DNA of 64,000 nt from Hoeflea prorocentri (GCF_027944115.1 NZ_JAPJZI010000001.1:3534001-3598000); one strand, 5' to 3'. Positions 38,096 through 48,202 are shown, numbered from the stretch's first letter. Made by a program: numbers and translations. The notes: a model not told the origin generated them from the sequence alone.

Positions 38096-39118
38096 TCAAG
38101 CGGCCTTGAAGATCTGGCAGGGTGCGACCTTCAAGGTCTGGGATGGTCTTTCGCCATATCTCTCCACGTAAGACTTCGAAAACCGACCCAAATTGCTGAA
38201 GCCCCATTTCATTGCGATGTCGGTCACCGAACCGGTCATCGCCATCAAATCGCTATGAGCATGCTCAAGCCTGATGTCACGCAACACAGACAAGGGAGTT
38301 TTGTTTCTGAACTTTCGGAAACCACTGTGCAACGCACGTTCACTACAGCCGGCCTCGCGTGCCAGAAGCTCAATGGTAATGGGTCTGTAGGCATTGCTTC
38401 GCATGAAATCTTCAGCTCTTTTGACGGCGCGCGGTATGGCGACATCCATGGCGCCTTTGTCCAGGATCTGCTTGTAGTTGTGATCCATGCCGGCGAGGAT
38501 GTTTGAGAGCATCAGCTCCTGAAACTGTGTGCCGAAAATCGGATTGTCAAACACCTCCGGAGCTTCGGTATGTTGTGTTTTAAAATACTCCAACAATGAC
38601 AGAATCGATTGTCCTTTGATCGTAGAAAGATCCAGCAAAGGTGCAAACCTGAGAGACTTGCCCAGTTCATGCTGGTAGAACGATTTTACCCTGTTCTCCA
38701 ATACATTGTGCGGAATCACCAGATTTAGCCCGATGTGCCCGTGGCTATAGGTATTCGTCTCCTCGGTCAGACTGAAAATGCGGGCATTGCCCTTTTCCTT
38801 TTCAGCGGAGATTTCGCCAAAGTTTGGATCGGTCGTGGAAACTTGACCTTCCAGTGTAATGCGAAGATTGAACGCCTCATCTTTCGCAAGAGACGTGCCC
38901 ACGGTCGGCGCACCCCAATCCAGATATACAAGGCTCATGTCCTGGGTTGTTACGCTGGCGCTTCTGGCTTCGATATTGCCGTCGACCTTTCCCAGCGGCC
39001 TGGCTTCGTAAGCCGTGACATTCCGGGAAATCATTTCGCCGACGTCTTCAACCCTGCCCTTTTCAACCACGCCGTGGAGCCGGCAGAACTTGTCGAATGA
39101 TGTGAATGAGAAAGCCAT
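38096..39118 (-). CDS. AraC-family transcriptional regulator (island copy 1)
   Basis: A 340-residue regulator: N-terminal sensor-type domain (about 1-225) and C-terminal double HTH (about 240-335) with REAGCSERALHSGFRKFRNKTPLSVLRDIRLEHA and DIAMKWGFSNLGRFSKSYVERYGERPS. The start ATG 39118 has AGGAGA 7 nt upstream. It is paralogous to the AraC genes at 42411 and 44371 over the whole length. The ligand is unknown. It is divergent from the tadE-like gene (285 bp apart) and may regulate it. Confidence 0.9.
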   Translation of the reverse strand: MAFSFTSFDKFCRLHGVVEKGRVEDVGEMISRNVTAYEARPLGKVDGNIEARSASVTTQDMSLVYLDWGAPTVGTSLAKDEAFNLRITLEGQVSTTDPNFGEISAEKEKGNARIFSLTEETNTYSHGHIGLNLVIPHNVLENRVKSFYQHELGKSLRFAPLLDLSTIKGQSILSLLEYFKTQHTEAPEVFDNPIFGTQFQELMLSNILAGMDHNYKQILDKGAMDVAIPRAVKRAEDFMRSNAYRPITIELLAREAGCSERALHSGFRKFRNKTPLSVLRDIRLEHAHSDLMAMTGSVTDIAMKWGFSNLGRFSKSYVERYGERPSQTLKVAPCQIFKAA

Positions 39119-39403
39119 AGCTTTTCTCCTACCCACGAATCTTGAGCGATGAATATAACCCTACACATGTAAATTTTGAACGGGCATTGTAACAGGCGAC
39201 AGATGTTCGCCAAACACTTAATCGTGATCATTCACTCTCAATGGTCTTCACTATGGTTAATCAAGTATTTATTTGATTTTATACTTTTAATATTTCGCCT
39301 CCCTATTTCAATATACACAATCATTGAGATTTATTATTGTTCGGGCGCTTTTTATCCTTCCATCAGAATTTGCCAGGAGCAACATCTGACATGGAGGCAA
39401 AAA

Positions 39404-39847
39404 ATGTTTGTAAGATACAATAAAGGCCGGAAACTGAAATCGTTCGATCAATGCATTTCAGGAGTTGCTGCGATTGAGCTTGCGATCATCTTTCCGGTTT
39501 TCATATTCCTGTTCGCAGGCCTTATCAACTTCGGATACCTGATCTTTCTGCATCACAACATGCAGGACGTTGCCGGCGACACGCTCAGGTCTGTCATATA
39601 TGGCGAACTTGACACATCGGTCGCGGCCAACAAGGCAACGGACGAGCTGGACAGCCTCTACGGAGAGTTCGAGGTTGTAGTACGCGAAAACTCTTCGACC
39701 AATGACATCACCGTTACGATTACGGCGGATGCAAAGTCCTCGACCCTGATGCCTTTGCCACTGGTTTCAGCCGACCTCCTCACCAACGAAATCGGGGTCA
39801 CCGTTACGTCACCGCGTATCACGCAGTTCAATCCGGCAAATATCTGA
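39404..39847 (+). CDS. TadE-like pseudopilin family protein
   Basis: A 147-residue protein with a short basic N-terminus and the TadE signature GVAAIELAIIFPVFIFLFAGLINFGYLI, a prepilin-like helix with Glu after the processing site. The start ATG 39404 has GGAGGC 7 nt upstream; the longer frame to 39176 is AT-rich leader. It is followed after 32 nt by a TadG-like gene. No tadA/tadZ/rcpA genes are nearby, so it may be secreted by a Tad system elsewhere in the genome. Confidence 0.82.
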   Translation: MFVRYNKGRKLKSFDQCISGVAAIELAIIFPVFIFLFAGLINFGYLIFLHHNMQDVAGDTLRSVIYGELDTSVAANKATDELDSLYGEFEVVVRENSSTNDITVTITADAKSSTLMPLPLVSADLLTNEIGVTVTSPRITQFNPANI

Positions 39848-39879
39848 ACGCCGGCCTCTGAGATGTATGGAGTAGAGAG

Positions 39880-41259
39880 ATGCAAGCGATATCAAAGTTG
39901 ATGAGTGCAATTTCCGGCGAGAAAAAGGGTTCGGTCGCGATCATGACCGCGGTTTCCTTGCCTGTCCTTCTCGGCATGGGAGCGTTGGCCGTGGATGTCG
40001 GGCATTTCTACAAGGTCAAAACAGAGCTTCAGCAGGCAGCCGATATTGCAGCCCTTACCGGTTTGACGACGCTTCAAGAAGAAGATTCCGGACCATTTAC
40101 CCTATACCAGCTAACACCTCAACGTGCAGCGGGAACATACACGCAAGGGATTATTGACGCCGTCAATGACAATGCACCGCCGGTCAGCAAAGGTGTTGCT
40201 GTTACCAGCAACGATGTCCAGTTTGGAAACTGGAATTTCAACACACAGCAGTTTAATTCAAGCCCGACTGCGTTTCCCACCAACGCAGTAAGGATAACCG
40301 CGACCTTGAGTTCCGAACGTAAAAATGCCGTTCCGACCATTCTCGGGAGGATGTTCAAGGAATCCATGGACATCAAGGTCGAAACGATGGCCGTTTTCCC
40401 GTTTCCTCCAAGTTTTCACATGCTGTCTCCCAACAAATACGGTGCGTTGCAGTTGTTGAACGGCTCGGACATAGACATTGCCTCTGCACAGATAAACTCA
40501 AATCGAAATGGATCTATTTTAAATAATGTCAGGCGCGGCAATATCGGAACATCTAACGTCTTTACTGCCGGGTCCGTCGCGGGGCGAAAGACTGACAGAA
40601 TCTCCGAAAACCAGTTTCCGATCGCGGATTTTCTCCAGGATCTGCCTGATCCAAAAATGTCCGGAAGCTGTAACTTCTATAATTTTGTCACAACCAGTTC
40701 CCGTACCGTTTTGAACCCCGGCACTTATTGCGGCGGATTGACCATCAAGGATGTTGAACAGGTTGAATTCCGGCCCGGTACCTACACGATGTTGTATGGT
40801 CCGTTGACTATCGACAGTTCAATGCAGGGCAAAAACATATTTGGTGACAACGTCCTGATCTACTTTTACGGACGGGCTGCCCAAATGAACACGGAAGGTG
40901 GAAATCTCTATTTCAGCGGACCGAAAACCGGGGAACATGCGGGGGTGAGTTTTTTCTCGACCAGAGGCAGCCAAGCACCGTATGTACACCGTATCAAATC
41001 CGGCACCCGGTTCTACTCGCATGGGACCTTTTACGCACCGGATACTGACGTGCAAGTATCCGCGTTCTTGCTTAATGGCAACTGCGGGTTTGTCTGTTTC
41101 GTCTCCGAAACCCTGCAACTCAGCGGAACCTATGTGAACTACTATTACGGCCAGGGTGGCGGTACAGGAAACCCACTTGGCGCTACGACGACGCGTGTTC
41201 CCCCTAACCCGCCGGCGCTCGCCAAATCCATGCGTCCCTATATCATTGAAGAGCTGTAG
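39880..41259 (+). CDS. TadG-like pilus-associated protein
   Basis: A 459-residue protein with N-terminal GEKKGSVAIMTAVSLPVLLGMGALAVDVGHFYKVKTELQQAADIAAL, the TadG-N signature (one membrane helix, residues about 18-40). The rest is a large extracytoplasmic beta-rich region with several Cys (NCGFVCFVS, TYCGGL). No vWA MIDAS motif is evident, unlike long TadG proteins. Its stop is followed by a strong terminator, so tadE-tadG form one unit. Confidence 0.82.
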   Translation: MQAISKLMSAISGEKKGSVAIMTAVSLPVLLGMGALAVDVGHFYKVKTELQQAADIAALTGLTTLQEEDSGPFTLYQLTPQRAAGTYTQGIIDAVNDNAPPVSKGVAVTSNDVQFGNWNFNTQQFNSSPTAFPTNAVRITATLSSERKNAVPTILGRMFKESMDIKVETMAVFPFPPSFHMLSPNKYGALQLLNGSDIDIASAQINSNRNGSILNNVRRGNIGTSNVFTAGSVAGRKTDRISENQFPIADFLQDLPDPKMSGSCNFYNFVTTSSRTVLNPGTYCGGLTIKDVEQVEFRPGTYTMLYGPLTIDSSMQGKNIFGDNVLIYFYGRAAQMNTEGGNLYFSGPKTGEHAGVSFFSTRGSQAPYVHRIKSGTRFYSHGTFYAPDTDVQVSAFLLNGNCGFVCFVSETLQLSGTYVNYYYGQGGGTGNPLGATTTRVPPNPPALAKSMRPYIIEEL

Positions 41260-41330
41260 TCAGCAGCTCCTCGAAAACGCTTGCTGACTTCAGGGCTGGA
41301 GGGCACTACACCACTTGCTTCCTGCCAGCC

Positions 41331-41366
41331 GGGGATGGCTGTCCACGCGGCCATCCCCTTTTTTTC
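41331..41366 (+). terminator. Rho-independent terminator after tadG-like gene
   Basis: GGGGATGGC / GCCATCCCC-type stem with a 10-nt loop followed by seven T, about 70 nt after the tadG-like stop. Confidence 0.85.
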
Positions 41367-41523
41367 TGAACATCGTGTGCCTGTCCTTTGTGTTTCGGTT
41401 CCGGTGATCAAGCAGAACCAAAAGGACAAATTTGTGCGGGATCTGTCCTATTATTGCAGGATCTGGCCAGTAATAATCGTTAGGTCAGGGTATTTTCGCT
41501 CTTCAAAATCGAGGAGCAAAACA

Positions 41524-42312
41524 ATGAGACAGTTCATCTTTTCTGTTGCAAGCTTCCTGTCTGACAACGATGAGGGTTACCTTACAAGGAAGCTGGTTTC
41601 GACACTGGCCGGAATCGCCAGTTTTGATTCGTGGATGCTTGTGCATTTTAAATCCGGGCACAAACCCGAGATTATGAGTTGCCGGGATAATTTGAGGTCC
41701 AGCGAGGCTTATGCTGAAACGTATTTTCGGGACGATCCCTTTTTCGCGGCAATCGAGGATGGATTTCCATCCGAATTCATGACGTTGGATAGTATCGAAC
41801 CCAGGTTCTTTCGCCAATCCACCTATTTTCAGAACTACCTTGAAACCGAGTCGGGATTTTCGGATCAGGTTGCCTATATCTGTTCGGTGGACAGGGAAGA
41901 AACCTGCATGCTTGTTCTCGGCCGTTCAGGAAAATTCAAACCGTTTCGGGCCTGTGAGAAACTGGAGTTCCGCCAGGCGGCTCAAATTGTGCGGGCGGTG
42001 CTTATGCTGATTTGGGTCAAGAAGCAGTCCTGTCAAAAGGCCGCTGCATCAAATCCGGATAAAGAAAAGCAAACCCAGGCCGATCTGATAATGCATGATT
42101 TCGGTGCAATTGCCCTAAGCCCGCGCGAAAAGGAAATCCTGAGGCTTCTGCTTGCCGGAGAGTCTGCAAAGTCGATGGGCCGCGAGCTGCAGATAAGTCC
42201 GGGCACCGCACAAAGTCACATAAAGAACATCTACCTGAAACTGGGTGTTTCCTCGAGAGGCGAACTGTTCGGGAGATTTGTGGACGAGCTTCTGGAGAAC
42301 AATGTCGCATAA
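41524..42312 (+). CDS. LuxR-family transcriptional regulator
   Basis: A 262-residue regulator with an N-terminal autoinducer-binding-like domain (about 1-170: YAETYFRDDPFFAAIEDG; FSDQVAYICSVDREETCMLVLGRSG) and a C-terminal LuxR HTH (LSPREKEILRLLLAGESAKSM ... ISPGTAQSHIKNIYLKL). GAGGAGC lies before ATG 41524. No luxI gene is in the window; it could be a solo receptor. It sits between tadG and the second AraC gene. Confidence 0.88.
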   Translation: MRQFIFSVASFLSDNDEGYLTRKLVSTLAGIASFDSWMLVHFKSGHKPEIMSCRDNLRSSEAYAETYFRDDPFFAAIEDGFPSEFMTLDSIEPRFFRQSTYFQNYLETESGFSDQVAYICSVDREETCMLVLGRSGKFKPFRACEKLEFRQAAQIVRAVLMLIWVKKQSCQKAAASNPDKEKQTQADLIMHDFGAIALSPREKEILRLLLAGESAKSMGRELQISPGTAQSHIKNIYLKLGVSSRGELFGRFVDELLENNVA

Positions 42313-42410
42313 GCGGAGGGCTGACGTTTTGAGAGACAATTGCCTGCCTGGATCTGGCGTCAGCCAATTACAAACGTCCGGCCAATTGCCGCGAAATCGC
42401 CAATGGGAAG

Positions 42411-43451
42411 CTATTCCGTGTTCTCGAAAAAATACAGTTTGCTACCTCGTACGGTTTCGGAAGGTCTTTCACCGAACTTTTCCCTGTAGGCCTTTGAAAA
42501 GCGCCCCAGGTTGGTGAAGCCGAACTTGATTGCGCATGCAGTTATGGACATATTGCCGGATATCAAGGCCAAACGCGCCTGTTCCAGGCGAATCTCTCTG
42601 AGCATTGACATAGGTGTCGTGCCGCGCACTTCTTTAAAGGCCGAATATAGTGCCCTTTCACTGCAACCTGCCTCTTTCGCAAGCATTTCAACTGTAATCG
42701 GTCTGTCAGCATAAGAACGCATGAAGTCCTCAACGCGCGAGATTGCTCTTGGAACCGCGGTTTCTCTTCTATTCGGCCTCGCTTTTTTGTAGTTGTGCTG
42801 CAGCGAATTCAGCACTGACGTAAATACGAGTTCCTTGGTATTTGCTGCTACGATCGGATTTGAAACAAGCTCCAGGCTTTCTATCGCCTGAGACTGCAAC
42901 AAGGATACAAGGTCTGATATGACCCGCCCTGCCGGGCTGCCAAGATCGATTACCGGGTCAAACATCAAAGCCGGTTCAGTATCAACCCCGTACATTGCTC
43001 TCGCCCGATGTTCCAACTGGCTCATAGGAATAGCGAGTTCAAAGGTTCGCTTGTTGCCAAAGTTTTTCAACACCGTACCCGCCTCCATACTCGCAATGCG
43101 GGCCTGATTGGTGCGCGTTACTATTTTTCCGAGATCAGGGTGTTCGGCTTCCGTATCTCCATTCAAAACCAGGTTGATACACAATTTGTCTCTTGACGTA
43201 TTGGCGATACTGGAAGCTGAATTGTTCCATTCTGTCCCGATCAAAACGATGTCGTCAATTTCAGCAATTGACAGACTGGCGGCGCCATATCCTTGTTCGT
43301 CGAGTGGCAGCACTTCATATTTGCCAGATCTGCGGGAAAAAAATTCCCCCACATCTTCGAGCGTCCTTACGCCCGAAACTCCAAATTTTCTATTGAATAA
43401 CTCATGTGTTGCCATCAGAAGCGGGCTTCTGAATTTGGTGGTCACTTCCAT
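42411..43451 (-). CDS. AraC-family transcriptional regulator (island copy 2)
   Basis: A 346-residue paralog of the regulators at 38096 and 44371. HTH region: AKEAGCSERALYSAFKEVRGTTPMSMLREIRLEQARLAL and AIKFGFTNLGRFSKAYREKFGERPSETV. The N-terminal domain shares TLEDVGEFFSRRSGKYEVLP with the equivalent segment of copy 1. The start is uncertain: ATG 43451 or a TTG at 43463. Target genes unknown. Confidence 0.88.
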   Translation of the reverse strand: MEVTTKFRSPLLMATHELFNRKFGVSGVRTLEDVGEFFSRRSGKYEVLPLDEQGYGAASLSIAEIDDIVLIGTEWNNSASSIANTSRDKLCINLVLNGDTEAEHPDLGKIVTRTNQARIASMEAGTVLKNFGNKRTFELAIPMSQLEHRARAMYGVDTEPALMFDPVIDLGSPAGRVISDLVSLLQSQAIESLELVSNPIVAANTKELVFTSVLNSLQHNYKKARPNRRETAVPRAISRVEDFMRSYADRPITVEMLAKEAGCSERALYSAFKEVRGTTPMSMLREIRLEQARLALISGNMSITACAIKFGFTNLGRFSKAYREKFGERPSETVRGSKLYFFENTE

Positions 43452-43553
43452 GACCTTTGCCAATAATTTCGAAGAAAACTGCTATCGACGGTGTTCGGTA
43501 TTCGATGCGACAGCGGCTGCTCGTGCTGTCCATGAATTCGGAGATGCAATCTC

Positions 43554-43706
43554 ATGAATGTTGGCGACTCCAATCAACAACCGGACCCAAGCGATCGCGC
43601 AAACTGCACCTCGAAACTGACCGAGGAAGAACGGAGAGACCGCTTCATCGCCATGGATATCCACCAGAGCCCTTTTGACGGGTTGGAGCGGCTGGTGCTC
43701 AATTGA
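43554..43706 (+). CDS. Candidate 50-residue hypothetical protein
   Basis: A short acidic, helix-prone frame (MNVGDSNQQPDPSDRANC ... LTEEERRDRFIAMDIHQ) with GGAG 10 nt upstream of the ATG. It reads like a real small soluble protein but no family is recognised and chance is not excluded. Confidence 0.3.
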   Translation: MNVGDSNQQPDPSDRANCTSKLTEEERRDRFIAMDIHQSPFDGLERLVLN

Positions 43707-44370
43707 TGAGGGAACACCAGCCGTCCAGTTGAGCCAACAGACAGCGCGTGAACTTCCACTGACGCACCAATCCAACACACACACTGAATTGGCGCGGGCT
43801 CTATGGCAGCTGAGTGAACACTCAGCGGGCGTAACTGCCATGGGAGGAAAATACCGATGGCAGCGTGCAATATGAATCACTGCAACTGGGTATATAAAAT
43901 TGGGTATTTAAAAACGCACCGGCGGCAGATTCGCATCCTGTCGCTGAATTCGCGAGAATTCTGTCACTCGAACCAGGTCAAAACCCACAGCCAATTTTTA
44001 TCTCTTTTTGAGGGAAAAAAAACGGATCGAAACAGCCTTCCGGTCTTGAGATATTGGAAAATTTCCCGCGAATACGGCCAAAACAGCTCCAATGTTCACA
44101 ATGACGAGCCGACGATACGATCTTCCAATGATTAATATTATGATCCGGCAGCCCACCGGATTCAGGAGCCAGGCGATGGACGCAAGGACGCGCGTATCTG
44201 ACCAGGCGCCAACCTATTCTGACCAGGAAAGGGGTGCGTATCGCGCGTTTATTCCTGATGATGGCCTGGTTCAACTGATTGTGATCAGGTTGTGATGCAA
44301 GCTGATGGGCCTTTAAGCCCTGCCGCACCGCAGGTCTGGAAGCTGTCCGGCGCCATATACGGCTTACCGC
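43707..44370. other. Gene-poor stretch in the AraC island
   Basis: About 660 bp without a supported gene. A frame at 44092-44295 (67 codons, ...DARTRVSDQAPTYSDQERG...) is open but lacks a ribosome site. AT content is higher than in the core regions, as expected for acquired or decaying DNA. Confidence 0.4.
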
Positions 44371-45351
44371 TTAGCAAAACTTGCGGGTTTGTGACGGCGT
44401 CTCTCCGAACTTGGCCGCATATTGCGCCGAAAACCGTCCCAAATTGGAAAAGCCCCATTTGAAGGCGATCTCGGCTATGGTGCCGGTCGCTTCCTTCATA
44501 TCGCGATATGCTTTTTCCAACCTGATGTCTCGAAGCATACCCATCGGTGTCGTGCCGCGAAATGTTTTGAACGCGTTTTGCAACGCACGTTCACTGCAGC
44601 CGGCATTGCGAGCAAGAAGCTCAACGGATATCGGCTCGTCCGCATGTGCCCGCATATACTCTTCGGCGCGCTTCACCGACCGCGGTACAGTGCAATCCAC
44701 CTTGGAAGAAGATCTCTGCTCGTAGTTGTTTGGAAGCGTTCCCAACACTGTTGAGATGATCAACTCACGAAGGCTGGACTCAACTGCGGGATATCTCAAT
44801 GCATCAGGAGCGGTAACCGCCTGTACCAGAAGATAATCAAACAAGCTGTTAACCGCTTTTCCCTCTCGTGACAAATCCACTACTGGCGAAAACCGCAAGG
44901 GTTCATCCGGTTCCCTGTCGAAAAAACTGCGCGCCCGCGCCTCCAGCAATTTCACCGGCAGTACGAGATGAAGCAAGGAGTGCGGCTTGTTTGAGGCAAT
45001 CTCGGTGCCTGCTTCAAGACTGTAGATACCGGCCTGATTCCTTTCCCACGAGATGTTGCCGAAATGCTGATCGCGGACGTTGCGCGTTCCGGTAAGCGCC
45101 GTATTGATTGTGATGGTGGATGTATCAGCAACCAAGAGCCCGTGAACGGGGATACCCCAGTTGAACACTCTCAATTCAAATCCGCTGATATCCGTAGTGG
45201 ACACCGACGCCACCGGGCCATCGCCTTTATCCGCGCGAAGCAGCATTTCATACCCCGCGCCCGTGCCCGTATACCAGTCAGAGACCTCATCGATCGTCTC
45301 CGCATGCATGGATTTATATTTGCGTTCGAATTCCGCTACTACAGCGTTCAT
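44371..45351 (-). CDS. AraC-family transcriptional regulator (island copy 3)
   Basis: A 326-residue regulator with the same architecture: sensor domain (TIDEVSDWYTGTGAGYEMLL; VLPVKLLEARARSFFDREPDEPLRFSPVVDLS) and C-terminal HTH (ARNAGCSERALQNAFKTFRGTTPMGMLRDIRLEKA; EIAFKWGFSNLGRFSAQYAAKFGETPSQT). It is the copy next to tRNA-Phe. The shared RFxPxxDLS segment with copy 1 supports gene duplication inside the island. Confidence 0.89.
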   Translation of the reverse strand: MNAVVAEFERKYKSMHAETIDEVSDWYTGTGAGYEMLLRADKGDGPVASVSTTDISGFELRVFNWGIPVHGLLVADTSTITINTALTGTRNVRDQHFGNISWERNQAGIYSLEAGTEIASNKPHSLLHLVLPVKLLEARARSFFDREPDEPLRFSPVVDLSREGKAVNSLFDYLLVQAVTAPDALRYPAVESSLRELIISTVLGTLPNNYEQRSSSKVDCTVPRSVKRAEEYMRAHADEPISVELLARNAGCSERALQNAFKTFRGTTPMGMLRDIRLEKAYRDMKEATGTIAEIAFKWGFSNLGRFSAQYAAKFGETPSQTRKFC

Positions 45352-45560
45352 GGATGAGTTTCCAGGTTGGTGAATTCTACACTCTCAATGAAGTTTTTTC
45401 CTGATAATAGCAGTGGCGGGGAGTGCTCAGAACTGTTGGCCGATCCGCGCCGCATCCTATTGGTTACGCAATAGGCCAAACTCTTCTTTAACGTATAAAT
45501 AGTTCTGGCCAGTGAGCTTACAAGATGTTCCGGCTACAACAATAACGGCAAGTAAGTCCG

Positions 45561-45738
45561 CTGCCTTTGAATGTAACATATTGGCGGGACGCGGCTATGT
45601 CCAACTGTCCAAAACACCCATGCCTTTGCCGTGTTGCCTAACGGCTCGGTGACAAAGGGTATTGCCGAGATGGCCTATGCCAATTCCGACGCCGCCGTCC
45701 TGCGGGTCGTCGGATGTACGGGACCTGAAGACAATTAA
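45561..45738 (+). pseudogene. Frameshifted 3' fragment of the large membrane protein gene
   Basis: In two frames this reads ...GYVQLSKT and then HAFAVLPNGSVTKGIAEMAY ... VLRVVGC ... followed by TAA, matching SDYIYLSRTLHAPTF and VTKGVAEVAYSNLDASVLRVIGC at the end of the protein encoded at 35852-37966 (19 of the last 29 residues identical). The remainder of the gene is missing. The next 64 bp to tRNA-Phe also align without gaps to the sequence after 37966. Confidence 0.75.
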
Positions 45739-45786
45739 GGCCATCCAGCGGCGCTTCGGACCTGTAAAATGTGCTGAGTAGCGGAA

Positions 45787-45862
<76 letters not shown>

Positions 45863-45991
45863 AGGGCCTTGATCAACCGGTACACGTTGGCCGTCCCGGT
45901 CAGGCGAGCCGGTTTATAGCATGTCCTTGCGCCGTGTCCAGACGGTTTGACGCGGGTTTGCCGGATTTTTGCCGGGAGCCGTTGCCGCGCC

Positions 45992-46204
45992 TCAGTCGCC
46001 GTCCTGCGGCGGGGTGAGGTTTTCCTCTTCTTCCGTTACCGGAATGGCGTAGGAGCCGGTCAACCAGCGCTGCAGGTCGACATTACGGCAACGCTCGGAG
46101 CAGAAGGGATAACTTGCCCGAACGGACGGCCTGTTGCATTCCGGGCAGGGACGCGTCTTGCGAAGCGGTTCGACATTGCTGGCACTTTTGTTTTCGCTGC
46201 TCAT
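45992..46204 (-). CDS. yacG: DNA gyrase inhibitor YacG
   Basis: A 70-residue zinc-binding protein with CPEC ... FCSERCRNVDLQRWLTG, the four-cysteine YacG signature. Family members bind GyrB and inhibit gyrase. The start ATG 46204 (MSSENKS) is preferred to an upstream ATG inside the maf-side spacer. It lies 19 nt after maf. Confidence 0.93.
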   Translation of the reverse strand: MSSENKSASNVEPLRKTRPCPECNRPSVRASYPFCSERCRNVDLQRWLTGSYAIPVTEEEENLTPPQDGD

Positions 46205-46223
46205 GCGCCCGCCCTTCCTTATC

Positions 46224-46847
46224 TCAGCCCGGCTCCAGCCAGCCGGCATGCACATCATAACCCTCTCCCGTCAGGAGATTGACCGTTTCGAGCAGCGGCA
46301 GGCCGACCACATTGCTGTAGGAACCGACGAGTTTGGCGACGAAGCTGCCGGCAAGGCCTTGAATGGCGTATCCGCCCGCTTTGTCGCGCCACTGGCCGGA
46401 GGCGAGATAACTCTCGACCTCCATGCGCGACAAGCGTTTGAAGCGCACCCGCGTCTCGACGATCTTCTGGCGAAACCCGTCATTGGGCGTGACCAGGCAA
46501 ATGCCGGTATAGACGCGGTGGGTGCGGCCCGACAGCATGTAGAGCGCGTTGGAGGCTTCGTTGACCAGTTCGGTCTTGTCGAGCACCCGGCGGCCGATCG
46601 CTACGACCGTATCGGCCGACAGGATGAAGCGGTTGGGCCAGTTCGGATCGCCCTTCAGCATCTTGCGCGCCGCTTCCGCCTTCTCGCGCGACAGCCGGCG
46701 GGCGAGCGTTCTTGGATGCTCGGCCTTGCGCGGCGTTTCATCGACGTCAGTCGGCAGAAGGTGATCGGGCTCGATACCGGCCTGCTTGAGCAATTCGAGC
46801 CTGCGCGGCGACCCGGAGGCCAGTATGAGTTTGTGCGGCAGGACCAT
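46224..46847 (-). CDS. maf: Maf-family nucleotide pyrophosphatase
   Basis: A 207-residue Maf/HAM1-like protein that hydrolyses non-canonical nucleoside triphosphates to monophosphates. Signature [18 protein letters not shown] at the N-terminus, [15 protein letters not shown], and [27 protein letters not shown]. Typical length. It is between infA (30 nt) and yacG. Confidence 0.95.
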   Translation of the reverse strand: MVLPHKLILASGSPRRLELLKQAGIEPDHLLPTDVDETPRKAEHPRTLARRLSREKAEAARKMLKGDPNWPNRFILSADTVVAIGRRVLDKTELVNEASNALYMLSGRTHRVYTGICLVTPNDGFRQKIVETRVRFKRLSRMEVESYLASGQWRDKAGGYAIQGLAGSFVAKLVGSYSNVVGLPLLETVNLLTGEGYDVHAGWLEPG

Positions 46848-46877
46848 GATTGCAGCGTATCGGCGCTTGAGTGCGGG

Positions 46878-47096
46878 TTATTTGAAACGGTAGGTGATGC
46901 GACCCTTGGTCAGATCGTAGGGCGTCATCTCGACAAGCACCTTGTCACCGGCCAGCACCCGGATGCGGTTCTTGCGCATGCGGCCTGCGGTATGGGCGAT
47001 GATTTCGTGCTCATTTTCAAGTTTGACCCGGAATGTCGCGTTCGGCAGCAGTTCGGTCACGACGCCCGGAAATTCGAGGACTTCTTCCTTAGCCAT
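46878..47096 (-). CDS. infA: Translation initiation factor IF-1
   Basis: A 72-residue S1/OB-fold factor ([20 protein letters not shown] ... [20 protein letters not shown]) that occupies the ribosomal A site during initiation. Length and sequence are canonical. It is encoded in the usual rhizobial block. Confidence 0.98.
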   Translation of the reverse strand: MAKEEVLEFPGVVTELLPNATFRVKLENEHEIIAHTAGRMRKNRIRVLAGDKVLVEMTPYDLTKGRITYRFK

Positions 47097-47265
47097 ATAG
47101 TCAATGTCATCCTGTTATTGTGGCAAGGGCGGCCTTCAGGCACCCGTGATTGCGCGGGGAACCTACACAATCGCTTGCGGTTTGTGAACACAATTGAGCG
47201 AACCCACCTCAATTCTTGTTTCAACACCGGTCTGCAGGTGCAAATCGAATGCGCCGCGCCCTCTC

Positions 47266-47724
47266 TCAGCCGGCAAAACGCTGCTTGAGCATTTTGTCGA
47301 TATAGTCGCGGACGCCGCGATAGGCGTCGACAATCTGATCGCGTGTGCCGGTGGCGACCGTCGGATCCGGGGTCGGCCAGTAGATCGCCTCGACGGCGCT
47401 CGAGCGGGTCATTTCGAGGGCGCGGTGATGGGCCTCGGGCGCCAGGGAGACAACGAGATCGAAATAATCGTCCTCCAGTTCGTCGATGGTCTGCGGCTGA
47501 CGGCGGCCGAGTTCGAGGCCGACCTCTTCCAGCACCACATCGACAAAGGGATCGCGCTCGCCGGGGCGCACACCCGCCGAGGCGATGAATGTTCCGTTCG
47601 GCAGGTAGCGCTTTGCGAGCAGCTCGGCCATGGGCGAGCGGATGGAGTTCATTCCGCACATGAAGAGAACCGATGAGGGTGCGGCGGCGGACCCTTGCGG
47701 CTCCGTATCTTCAACCGGACCCAA
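47266..47724 (-). CDS. Low-molecular-weight protein tyrosine phosphatase / arsenate reductase-like protein
   Basis: A 152-residue LMW-PTP fold protein with the phosphate loop MCGMNSIRSP (Cys23, Arg29; C-x5-R) and a later PDPTVATG with the candidate general acid Asp. The start is TTG 47724, 1 nt after the UPF0262 stop, implying coupling; there is no earlier or better ATG. Such genes are often annotated as ArsC-like, but the substrate cannot be told. It lies between UPF0262 and infA (169-bp gap). Confidence 0.82.
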   Translation of the reverse strand: MGPVEDTEPQGSAAAPSSVLFMCGMNSIRSPMAELLAKRYLPNGTFIASAGVRPGERDPFVDVVLEEVGLELGRRQPQTIDELEDDYFDLVVSLAPEAHHRALEMTRSSAVEAIYWPTPDPTVATGTRDQIVDAYRGVRDYIDKMLKQRFAG

Positions 47725-47725
47725 A

Positions 47726-48202
47726 TCAGCCGCGCCAGTGCAGCACGCAGACCAGCGTGAACAGCCGGCGCGCGGTGTCGAAATCGATTGTGATCTTGCC
47801 GTTCAGCCGGTCCATCAGCGTTTGCGAACCCTCATTGTGGATGCCCCGGCGGCCCATATCGATGGCCTCGATCTGGCTTGGCGTTGAGGATCGGATCGCC
47901 TCGTAATAGCTTTCGCAGATCATGAAATAATCCTTCACGATGCGGCGAAAGGGTGTCAGCGACAGGATGTGCGTGGCAACGGCGGCGTCATCTTCCAGGG
48001 TGATGGTGAAGACCAGCTTGGAATCGACCAGCGAGAGCTGCAGCTTGTAGGGGCCGCCCCCATGGCCGACGGGCTCGAAGCTGTTTTCCTCGATCAGATC
48101 GAAAATGGCGACGGCGCGCTCATGCTCGACATCGGGGGTCGATCGTCCGATGGATTCATCGAGCGTGACCTCCGAAAGCCTGAATGCGCCGGCATCAGCC
48201 AT
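47726..48202 (-). CDS. UPF0262 family protein
   Basis: A 158-residue protein ([20 protein letters not shown] ... [20 protein letters not shown] ... [23 protein letters not shown]) matching UPF0262, found almost only in alphaproteobacteria directly after hisD. Function unknown. The start ATG 48202 is chosen over a frame extending to 48256. Confidence 0.88.
   Translation of the reverse strand: MADAGAFRLSEVTLDESIGRSTPDVEHERAVAIFDLIEENSFEPVGHGGGPYKLQLSLVDSKLVFTITLEDDAAVATHILSLTPFRRIVKDYFMICESYYEAIRSSTPSQIEAIDMGRRGIHNEGSQTLMDRLNGKITIDFDTARRLFTLVCVLHWRG

Noticed and set aside
39176-39403. N-terminal extension of the TadE-like protein
   Set aside because: AT-rich leader DNA; the GGAGGC site and the TadE signature support the start at 39404.
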